From contig CALABV010000219.1 in the NCBI GenBank assembly GCA_937886325.1, positions 1-8,300 of the forward strand: a stretch of DNA of 8,300 bases, given 5' to 3'. The stretch's first letter is position 1. Each line of letters begins with the position of its first letter. The DNA comes from an uncultured Geobacter sp. (GTDB taxonomy: Bacteria; Desulfobacterota; Desulfuromonadia; Geobacterales; Geobacteraceae). The notes under the pieces are model-generated. The model made no database searches. It was not told where the DNA came from and saw nothing but the letters and a program-made list of their open reading frames with translations. The position numbers were made by a program, and so were the translations under genes. Below, one piece after another: positions 1 through 5,934 of the stretch.

Positions 1-1287
1 CATTCGGGCTGCGGCAAGACCACCCTTCTCCTGGCCCTGAAGGATCTGCTCCACGAGGGGATCCTGAACGGAAGCGTCACCTTCGGAGACGGAACAACCG
101 GCCGGGGAGAGGTCCTCTCCCTGGTAGGACTGGTCTTCCAGAACGCGGAATCGCAACTGCTCTGCGCCACCGCATTCGACGAGGTCGCCTTCGGGCCGGA
201 GAACCTCCTCCTCCCTTCGGCGGAAATAAACGAGCGTATCGTGGAGGCATTGACCTCCGTTGACCTGCTGGACTTCGGCAACCGCAACGTGGAACACTTC
301 TCAGCCGGCCAGAAGCAGCGCCTCTGCATCGCCGCAGTGCTCTCCATGCGGCCGCGGGTCCTGCTGCTGGACGAACCCACATCCCAACTGGATCGCAAGG
401 GAAGGAGCGACCTGCTGGCCGTGCTGCGACGTCTGAAAAAGCAGGGGATCTCCATCCTCATCGCGGAACACAACATCGCGCCGTTCATGGAGATCATCGA
501 CCGTTACTACCTCATGTCCGGCGGATCGATTACCGGGATGGCCGACCAGGCCCCGGAACACTATCCACGCGATATTCCGGCCATTTCAAACCGCCGCCGC
601 TCCGCAGCTTCCGCTCCGGACCCGGTGGTGAAGGCTGAGGCCGTGTCCGTTTCCTATCCGGGAAGCGGGACGATTCTCACCGACGTGACGCTCGACGTGG
701 CGCAGGGAGAGCTCGTCCATCTGTATGGAGAAAACGGCTGCGGAAAATCGACCCTCCTCAAGACCCTTGCCGGCGCCATCCAGCCCGACACGGGAAGCCT
801 CCGTGTGGCGAACAGGAACTATCCCCGCGCCGGCGGTCTGATGGGCACCGTGGCCCTGCTCTTCCAGAACCCGCAACGCCAGCTGTTCGAGGATACCGTG
901 TTCGAGGAGGTAGCCTTTACGCTCAGGCGTCTGGATCTGCATGACGAGGAGATAACCCGCCGCGTGGAATCCGCGATGGCGGCCTGCGAGGCGACCCTTC
1001 TCAGGGACAGGCTTCCGCTCACCCTCAGTTTCGGCGAGCAGCACCGGGTCGCTCTCGCCTCGGTGATCGCGCCGGACCCGCGGTTGATCCTTCTTGACGA
1101 ACCCTTTGCCGGCCTCGACCCGACACAGCGACTTCGTCTCCTGAAAATACTCTCCTCGCTGCGGGAGGAGCGGGGCGCGTCCATTGTCATCGCATCCCAC
1201 GACCCGCTCCCCGACCCGGAGTGGGCCGACAGGACGGTCGTGATGGAGAACGGAAAAATAGCCGACGGGGAGGCATGTGCGCAATGA
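1..1287 (+). CDS. ECF transporter double ATP-binding protein (EcfA-A' fusion), 5' partial
   Basis: Cytoplasmic ATPase that would power uptake of a vitamin or metal through an ECF transporter. The reading frame is open from base 1, so the true start lies outside the window; 428 residues are visible. Two ABC domains lie in tandem. Domain 1: Walker A HSGCGKTT at the very edge (residues 1-8), Q-loop FQNAESQL, signature FSAGQKQR (about 100-107), Walker B LLLDEP (about 121-126), switch His in IAEHN. Domain 2: Walker A GENGCGKST (about 243-251), Q-loop FQNPQRQLFEDTVFEEVAF, signature LSFGEQHR (about 342-349), Walker B LILLDEP (about 362-368), switch His in ASHDP. The Q-loop followed by Q-L-F/L and D/E-E-V-A-F is typical of EcfA/CbiO ATPases. 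Only the segment before the first Walker A (roughly 35-40 residues in the family) is missing. The stop TGA overlaps the next gene's ATG, so the two are translationally coupled. Both catalytic sites look intact; the signatures differ (SAGQ, SFGE) from textbook LSGGQ. Confidence 0.95.
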   Translation, partial: HSGCGKTTLLLALKDLLHEGILNGSVTFGDGTTGRGEVLSLVGLVFQNAESQLLCATAFDEVAFGPENLLLPSAEINERIVEALTSVDLLDFGNRNVEHFSAGQKQRLCIAAVLSMRPRVLLLDEPTSQLDRKGRSDLLAVLRRLKKQGISILIAEHNIAPFMEIIDRYYLMSGGSITGMADQAPEHYPRDIPAISNRRRSAASAPDPVVKAEAVSVSYPGSGTILTDVTLDVAQGELVHLYGENGCGKSTLLKTLAGAIQPDTGSLRVANRNYPRAGGLMGTVALLFQNPQRQLFEDTVFEEVAFTLRRLDLHDEEITRRVESAMAACEATLLRDRLPLTLSFGEQHRVALASVIAPDPRLILLDEPFAGLDPTQRLRLLKILSSLREERGASIVIASHDPLPDPEWADRTVVMENGKIADGEACAQ

Positions 1288-2051
1288 ATGGGAGGAGGAT
1301 GCTCAGGAGCGATTACGCATGCCAGTACCGGGCCGTGGACTCCCCGATACACCGGCTGCCGTCGGGCTGGAAAATGCTGATCAGCGCCGCCTTGAGCGTG
1401 GGGATCGTGGTTGTGCGGGAACCGGTTCCCCTTATCATCCTGACCGTCCTCTGCTTTTCCTACTATTTCCTCGCTCGGCTCACCCTCGCGGACCTGTGGC
1501 GGGACATCCGTTTTTTTCTCATCCAGTTCTGCATCCTCATGTCCCTGTTTCTCTACAAATACGGGTACCCGGCCGGGATCTGGCCGGGCATCCGGACCTC
1601 GCTGCAGATTACCCTGTTCTTCATCCCCGGCATCGTCTTCCTGCGCACCACCCAGGTGTCGGCCATGATGAAGGGGCTGCGGCGAATCGTCCCCTACCGC
1701 ATCCTGTTTCTCCTGTTTACCTCCCTGCGTTTCGTTCCCTTCTTCGCGCGTGAGATGCAGGAGATCATCATGGCCCAGAAGCTGCGGGGCGCGCGCCTGT
1801 CACCGCAGGATATCCGTCGTCCCGTGTTCTGGAAGGATCTCTTTTCCTGCATCATCATCCCCATGCTGGTCCGGGCATTCAGGACGGCCGACGAAGCGGC
1901 GCTCTCGGCCCAGGCGCGGGGGATGGGCGCACACGCCGACAGGAGCTACTACGATGTGCGGGAACTGGAAAAGTATATTGCGGGAAGGAATCGGACGGCT
2001 GCCGCCGGTGCCGAAGCGGAGGTTGAACGAATGAAGGAAATGATTGAATAA
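1284..2051 (+). CDS. ECF transporter transmembrane coupling protein EcfT
   Basis: Membrane scaffold (T component) that transmits ATPase motion to the substrate-binding S component. From ATG 1284 the protein is 255 residues, usual for EcfT. Hydrophobic segments lie near residues 31-46, 48-64, 74-91, 104-121, 138-155 and 187-198. Two Ala/Gly-Arg-Gly coupling motifs, the EcfT hallmark that grips the ATPase pair, are seen: QKLRGAR (165-171) and QARGMG (210-215), placed as expected in the cytoplasmic C-terminal half. ATG 1284 is preferred because GGGGAGG ends about 10 bases upstream and the ATGA overlap with the ATPase stop is a common coupling arrangement. ATG 1275 sits right against that Shine-Dalgarno, and ATG 1299 sits directly against GGAGGAGG, so both are too close. 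The tail after about residue 225 is charged and rich in Glu and Ala, without recognisable function. Confidence 0.93.
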   Translation: MNGRRMLRSDYACQYRAVDSPIHRLPSGWKMLISAALSVGIVVVREPVPLIILTVLCFSYYFLARLTLADLWRDIRFFLIQFCILMSLFLYKYGYPAGIWPGIRTSLQITLFFIPGIVFLRTTQVSAMMKGLRRIVPYRILFLLFTSLRFVPFFAREMQEIIMAQKLRGARLSPQDIRRPVFWKDLFSCIIIPMLVRAFRTADEAALSAQARGMGAHADRSYYDVRELEKYIAGRNRTAAAGAEAEVERMKEMIE

Positions 2052-2078
2052 GTTTCTTGCAAAAGTCGATTATTGCCC

Positions 2079-2150
2079 TTCGACAAGCTCAGGTCCAACG
2101 GATATTTCACCATTACCTGTTACTATTCCGTTCATGGTGAGCTTGTCGAA
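2079..2150. repeat. REP-like imperfect palindrome between ecfT and the S-component gene
   Basis: The outer arms TTCGACAAGCTCA (2079-2091) and TGAGCTTGTCGAA (2138-2150) are perfect 13-bp inverted copies. After a 5-nt unpaired stretch on each side, a second stem AACGGA (2097-2102) pairs with TCCGTT (2127-2132), leaving a loop of about 24 nt. From memory, this arm sequence recurs as an extragenic palindrome in many high-GC bacterial chromosomes; copy number in this genome cannot be judged here. No T-run follows on the + strand, so it is not a standard intrinsic terminator, but it could stabilise the 3' end of the upstream ATPase/EcfT message or attenuate read-through into the S gene. Confidence 0.8.
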
Positions 2151-2217
2151 CAATGGACGGAATATTTTTGCATGAGGCTCTGAATGATACTACGCTACGG
2201 AAGGAGACTGGAAGAAC

Positions 2218-2769
2218 ATGAAAAAAGAAGTGACGTTTCTCTGGAACCGATTTTCCCTGCGGGAGGCGCTGCTGCTCGGCTTCTGCGCCACCTTCATCGT
2301 CATCACCAAGGCGACGCTGCGCATGAAGCTGGGGATATCCGGCCACTCCATGTTCTTTCTCATGTTTTTCCTGATGCTCTCCCGCGGCTTCGTGCGGAAA
2401 ACCGGCGCGGCGACGCTCGTCGGACTGCTGGCGGGCGGCATCAGCATCGCCCTCGGTCTGGCGCACAAGGGCCCCATTATCATGCTGAATTTTCTCCTGC
2501 CCGCCCTGGTGATCGATTTTGCCGGCATCTTCCTTCCCCGGCTCACCTCCTGGTATCCAGCATGCCTGCTGGTTGCAGGGCTTGCGGCATCAACCAAGGG
2601 CGCTTCCGCGGCCGTGGTCGAATTGATGGCCGGCGCGCCGGGAGACATCATCTTCCAGAAAGCGGTCATCGAAGGACTGGCGGGCGTCGCCTTCGGCATG
2701 CTCGGCTCCCTGCCGGTGCCGCCCATCATCCGCAAGCTCCAGACCAACCGGCTCATCCCCTCTCCCTGA
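2218..2769 (+). CDS. Probable ECF transporter S (substrate-binding) component
   Basis: A 183-residue, very hydrophobic protein, probably the membrane subunit that captures the substrate for the EcfA/EcfT module just upstream. About five to six membrane segments are seen (near residues 15-30, 43-57, 62-82, 87-107, 112-125 and 147-165). The start of the protein is short and basic, as in other S components. A conserved-looking stretch KLGISGHSMFF (37-47) precedes the second segment, and GLAASTKGASA (121-131) has small residues that suit helix packing. ATG 2218 is chosen because AAGGAGA lies about 10 bases upstream (2201-2207). Size, hydrophobicity and position support the S role, but I do not recognise a vitamin-specific signature (biotin, thiamine, cobalamin, riboflavin or other), so the substrate stays open. 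It sits 166 bp after ecfT, with a palindrome between, and may be co-transcribed. Confidence 0.72.
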   Translation: MKKEVTFLWNRFSLREALLLGFCATFIVITKATLRMKLGISGHSMFFLMFFLMLSRGFVRKTGAATLVGLLAGGISIALGLAHKGPIIMLNFLLPALVIDFAGIFLPRLTSWYPACLLVAGLAASTKGASAAVVELMAGAPGDIIFQKAVIEGLAGVAFGMLGSLPVPPIIRKLQTNRLIPSP

Positions 2770-2808
2770 CGGCGCACAGGGAAGTGAAGGCTCGCCGACG
2801 GTTACCGG

Positions 2809-4173
2809 TCAGAAGACACCGATCTTGTTCAGCAGAACCAGCGCGACAAGGATAGGTGAAACATACCTGATCAGAAAATGCCAGACAGGATAGAGGTGGA
2901 AACGGACCGCCCCCTTTTCGATCTCGGCCCTGGCAAGACGGGTGGTCAGAACCCAACCCGTGAAAACGGCGATCAGCAGGCCGCCCAATGGAAGGATATA
3001 ATTTGTCGCCAGCAGGTCGATGGAATCGAGAAAATTACGGCCGCCGATGAAGTGAATGTCCTTCAGGAGATTGTTCGACAGGGCCGACGGCACGCCGAGC
3101 AGAAAGATAAGCAATCCCACGACCAGGGTAGCCTTCTTCCGATCCCACTTCTTCTCGTCGCAGTAGTATGCTACCACCACCTCCAGCAGGGAAATGCTCG
3201 ATGTGAGAGCGGCGAAGACCAGCAGCAGGAAAAAGAGGAAAGCGATGATCCCTCCTCCCGGCATCATGCCGAATGTGATGGGGAGCGTCTTGAAGACCAG
3301 CCCCGGCCCGGCGGCGGGTTGCATTCCGTACGTAAAGACTATGGGGAAGATGGCCATGCCGGACAGAAGCGCAACGCAGGTGTCCATGACCGATACGGTG
3401 ATGGCCACGGTCGGTATGTTGGTCTGTTCGTCCGCATAGCTGCCGTAGGTGAGCATGGCGCCCATGCCGAGGCTCAGGCTGAAGAAGGCGTGGCCGAGGG
3501 CCTCCAGCATGGAAGGGGGATCGAGTTTCGACCAGTCGGCGGAAAAGAGAAAGTCGAGCGCCTTCGGACCGCCGGGTGAGAGAAGTCCCATTACCGCAAG
3601 GATGACGAGAATCAGGAAGAGGATCGGCATCATCACCTTGTTGGCCCGCTCCAGCCCCTTGCTTACCCCTCCAAGGACAATGAACACCGTCAGTCCCATG
3701 AAAACCGCCTGCCAGAAAAGCTGACCCAGGTCGCTTGCCAGGAGACCCGCGAAAAGCTCCGGCGCCGTGGCGGCATGGGCGGAACTGAAGGCGCCGGTGA
3801 TGGAGAGCCAGAGGTAATTAACAGCCCAGCCCGCCACGACGCAGTAGTAGGAGAGGATTACAAAACCGGCGATGACGCCGAGCCACCCGACAATGGTCCA
3901 GGCGCCCCCCTTTATGGCCCTGAAGGCCCCCACCGGGTCTTTGTGGGTATGCCGGCCGATGACCATCTCGGCAATCATGATGGGAATCCCCACCGTAAGA
4001 ATACAGAAGATGAAGAACAGCACGAATGCGCCGCCGCCATGCATGCCGGTGATATAGGGAAACTTCCATATATTGCCCAGGCCGACGGCCGACCCGGCCG
4101 ATGCCATGATGAAACCGAGGCGGCTCGACCAGAGACCGCGCTTCCGGCCGACGGCATGATGGTGTTCGGACAT
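2809..4173 (-). CDS. Sodium-dependent amino-acid symporter, NSS/SNF (LeuT-like) family
   Basis: Inner-membrane secondary transporter that should couple Na+ entry to uptake of an amino acid or related amine. The 454-residue protein matches the shorter bacterial NSS type with 11 rather than 12 membrane helices. The TM1 unwound Na+/substrate site is GLGNIWKFPY (31-40), after the small-residue stretch ASAGSAVG. TM6 has FFSLSLGMGAMLTYGSY (about 230-246), and TM8 has ALTSSISLLE (about 322-331), whose Thr-Ser-Ser matches the Na2-site region of LeuT. All hallmark positions appear intact. ATG 4173 is chosen over an in-frame start at 4227 because AAGGAG sits 5 bases upstream and family proteins begin with a short charged stretch before TM1. 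The gene runs convergent to the S-component gene, with 39 bp between stops and no convincing terminator there. The substrate cannot be deduced; Tyr/Trp- or Ala/Leu-type transport are all possible in this family. Confidence 0.95.
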   Translation of the reverse strand: MSEHHHAVGRKRGLWSSRLGFIMASAGSAVGLGNIWKFPYITGMHGGGAFVLFFIFCILTVGIPIMIAEMVIGRHTHKDPVGAFRAIKGGAWTIVGWLGVIAGFVILSYYCVVAGWAVNYLWLSITGAFSSAHAATAPELFAGLLASDLGQLFWQAVFMGLTVFIVLGGVSKGLERANKVMMPILFLILVILAVMGLLSPGGPKALDFLFSADWSKLDPPSMLEALGHAFFSLSLGMGAMLTYGSYADEQTNIPTVAITVSVMDTCVALLSGMAIFPIVFTYGMQPAAGPGLVFKTLPITFGMMPGGGIIAFLFFLLLVFAALTSSISLLEVVVAYYCDEKKWDRKKATLVVGLLIFLLGVPSALSNNLLKDIHFIGGRNFLDSIDLLATNYILPLGGLLIAVFTGWVLTTRLARAEIEKGAVRFHLYPVWHFLIRYVSPILVALVLLNKIGVF

Positions 4174-4297
4174 GAAAACTCCTTCGGGGACGGGAAAAGT
4201 GTCTCCTGCGGAAAATCGCGGCAACAATCTAGCAGAGGCGGTTGTTTTCGAAAAGGGAAAAGTAGTGTCGGTGCTCGGGTAGGCGATTTGATAGAAT
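4174..4297 (-). promoter_or_regulatory. Leader of the NSS symporter gene with a weak promoter candidate
   Basis: This gene-free stretch lies between the symporter start and the long palindrome. The Shine-Dalgarno AAGGAG is at about 4179-4184, 5 bases before ATG 4173. A possible extended -10 on the - strand, TG-C-TAGATT (hexamer at 4226-4231), matches the sigma70 consensus in 4 of 6 positions, but the hexamer 17 bases upstream is poor. I see no clear operator or riboswitch. Since the upstream operon seems to end in a terminator, the symporter probably has its own promoter here or inside the palindrome. Confidence 0.3.
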
Positions 4298-4461
4298 CTG
4301 AATTCGTGATGCCTTCACGCCTTCGCCTTCGCGGAACGCCTCGGTTTCCTGCATTCGCGTGGGTTGAGCCGGCCCGACGAAGTTCAGACGGCGTAACCTG
4401 CGTGAAAAAGTTCAAACCACGGCATTCCGCTCGCCTCGGCATTCAGGCATCACGGATCCAG
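4298..4461. repeat. Long imperfect palindrome (about 164 bp), MITE-like or structured RNA candidate
   Basis: The two halves of this intergenic block are inverted copies of each other. The outer arms 4298-4313 and 4446-4461 match at 14 of 16 positions, including a perfect 9-bp core CGTGATGCC / GGCATCACG. Inside, the stretches around GCGGAA.GCC..GGTTT (left, about 4331-4346) and its inverted partner (about 4415-4430) match with small indels. Further in, 4354-4365 pairs with 4395-4406, fully if G-U pairs are allowed on the + strand RNA. A last small stem GCCG (4368-4371) / CGGC (4389-4392) closes the centre. No long ORF is credible inside. It could be a non-autonomous mobile element, a REP/BIME-like repeat or a structured leader of the symporter transcript; copy number would decide. 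Confidence 0.7.
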
Positions 4462-4476
4462 GATACAAAGATAGAA

Positions 4477-4532
4477 CTGTATCGGGCAGGAAGAGGGGCC
4501 GGGTCTAGGAGATTGCTCCCTGCTCGATACAG
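4477..4532 (-). terminator. Terminator-like hairpin overlapping the end of the HD-GYP gene
   Basis: Read on the - strand, arm CTGTATCGAGCAGGGAG (4532-4516) pairs with CTTCCTGCCCGATACAG (4493-4477). Of 17 positions, 15 are Watson-Crick, one is G-U and one is an A-C mismatch, with a 22-nt loop. A T-rich stretch TTCTATCTTTG follows (from 4476 downward). This has the form of a Rho-independent terminator for the regulator-kinase-HD-GYP operon. The first arm lies within the last codons of the HD-GYP gene, and its TAG stop (4507-4505) falls in the loop. The T-run is interrupted and the loop is large, so efficiency may be moderate. Confidence 0.6.
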
Positions 4533-5908
4533 CGGGCAAAAGCGGTGAGAATGCCGGGATCGAACTGAATCCGGGCAAACTGTTCCATGATCTTCAGCAC
4601 TGTATCCGGCTGCATGCCTTTCCGGTAGGGCCTGTCGGTGGTCATGGCGTCAAAGGCGTCCGCAACCGTGATGACACGGGCTTCCAACGGTATTTCCTCC
4701 GCTGCTATCCGGTCGGGATAGCCGTTCCCGTCGTACCATTCATGGTGATGCCGGATCCAGGTGACGATCTCTCCCAGTTCGACAATCGTGGACAGTATCT
4801 CGGCGCCCTTCCCCGGATGTTCCTTTATCTTTTCATATTCTTGCGGTCGCAGACTCCCCGGTTTCTGGAGAATGCGCTCCGGCGTCCCTATCTTGCCGAT
4901 ATCATGAAGAAACGAAGCGAGTTCGACGGCCCGGACACGTTCCTTCGTCAACCCCAGTTCCGTGCAGATGGCGACGGCAACCCGCGCCACCCTCCGGGAG
5001 TGGCCGTAGGTATACGGGTCCTTGGCGTCGATGGCCGTAGCAAGGGCCTCCACCGTACTGAGGAAGAGCTTGTTGATCACCTCGTAGAGATACGCCTTCC
5101 GCAGGGAGGACGCAACCTCGGACGCGAAGATGCCCATCAGCTTCAGCTCCGGGGACCAGAACTCCTCCCCGGAGAGCTTGTCGGTGGCGACAAGCATTCC
5201 CAGGGGTTTGGCATCGGCGATCAGCGGCACGCACAGAATGGATTTCGCCGGCCAAGGCAGGGAAATCCGGCCGTCGGCGGTGATGTCGCATATCGTTACC
5301 GGCTCCCCCTGCTGGAAGACATGGCCGGTCAGCCCCGAAGAGACAGTTGCCCGGAAATCGCCGGCGGCGTCCCGATCCCGTCCCATGCTGAATCGTGTTG
5401 CCAGATCCTGTTTCTCCGTATCAAGAAGCATGATGAAGATGGTGCCGGCCTCCAGGATCCGGTCGGCTTCTTCCACGACAAGACGGCAGACGGTATCCAC
5501 ATCCATCTCGCAGCCAAGTTTGGTGGAGATGGCGGAAATGAGCGAAAGCTCTTCATACCCGCGCACTATTTCGGACGAAAGGTCCTCAATCTCCTCTTCG
5601 AGCCTGAGCATGTTTTCCAGGCACCGAGCTATTCCGGGAGCGATTTGTCCGACGGTTTCGGGGGACGAGCATACCACGAGACCGCCGACGCACTCTCCCA
5701 TGAAATAGACGGATTCACTGCCGATTGACCGGCCGGCGCGGCATTCCGAGCCGTTCAGGCACTCCATGGCCGAGCAGGTGGTTCCCCGGAGCACCAGCGG
5801 GTTCCCCCCGGCATCAACGAGCGCAAGAGACACCCCGAACCCCGTGGAAAGCTGTGCGAGCACTTCCTCAATCTTTCTGCGGGAAAACCTTTTCAGAATC
5901 TCCTTCAT
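4505..5908 (-). CDS. GAF and HD-GYP domain cyclic-di-GMP phosphodiesterase
   Basis: Probably a cytoplasmic enzyme that hydrolyses cyclic di-GMP, under control of N-terminal sensing domains. From ATG 5908 the protein has 467 residues. Residues 1-100 form a Cys-rich region (Cys 45, 50, 56, 73, 80, 96) resembling a small ligand-binding or redox sensor. A helical linker (about 100-125) follows, then a GAF domain (about 126-275, with GLTGHVFQQGEPV and SILCVPL). The HD-GYP domain (about 285-460) shows GHS at 302-304 (His303), HDIGK at 335-339, HPGKG at 364-368, HHHEWYDGNGYPD at 387-399 and ADAFDAMTTDRPYR at 416-429. These metal-binding and GYP residues look intact, so activity is expected. ATG 5908 is preferred because AGGGGGA lies about 9 bases upstream; a GTG at 5935, sharing a base with the kinase stop, would add 9 residues. 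The gene is third in the operon, 26 bp after the kinase. Confidence 0.92.
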   Translation of the reverse strand: MKEILKRFSRRKIEEVLAQLSTGFGVSLALVDAGGNPLVLRGTTCSAMECLNGSECRAGRSIGSESVYFMGECVGGLVVCSSPETVGQIAPGIARCLENMLRLEEEIEDLSSEIVRGYEELSLISAISTKLGCEMDVDTVCRLVVEEADRILEAGTIFIMLLDTEKQDLATRFSMGRDRDAAGDFRATVSSGLTGHVFQQGEPVTICDITADGRISLPWPAKSILCVPLIADAKPLGMLVATDKLSGEEFWSPELKLMGIFASEVASSLRKAYLYEVINKLFLSTVEALATAIDAKDPYTYGHSRRVARVAVAICTELGLTKERVRAVELASFLHDIGKIGTPERILQKPGSLRPQEYEKIKEHPGKGAEILSTIVELGEIVTWIRHHHEWYDGNGYPDRIAAEEIPLEARVITVADAFDAMTTDRPYRKGMQPDTVLKIMEQFARIQFDPGILTAFARCIEQGAIS

Positions 5909-5934
5909 GCGTCCATTCCCCCTGACCGGCGGCA

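Noticed and set aside
2052..2217. Riboswitch upstream of the S-component gene
   Set aside because: Apart from the REP-like palindrome I see no conserved boxes of thiamine, cobalamin, riboflavin or preQ1 riboswitches.
2770..2808. Bidirectional terminator between the convergent S-component and symporter genes
   Set aside because: Only a 5-bp CGGCG/CGCCG pairing with a long loop and no T-run on either strand; too weak to call.
4174..4227. N-terminal extension of the symporter starting at 4227
   Set aside because: The 18 extra residues do not fit the family, while the internal ATG at 4173 has a strong AAGGAG at ideal spacing.
4354..4406. Possible tRNA-like fold in the centre of the palindrome
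   Set aside because: No acceptor stem with a CCA-type end, no anticodon loop with proper flanks and no T-loop GTTCRA box in the right place; the pairing is explained by the palindrome.
3775..4548. + strand ORF (257 codons) running from inside the symporter through the palindrome
   Set aside because: It overlaps a clear NSS gene, the palindrome and the end of the HD-GYP gene, and its product is low-complexity and charged with no recognisable domain.
4742..5728. Long + strand ORF (328 codons) opposite the HD-GYP gene
   Set aside because: The opposing frame has intact GAF and HD-GYP motifs; this product shows no domain and has no convincing ribosome binding site.
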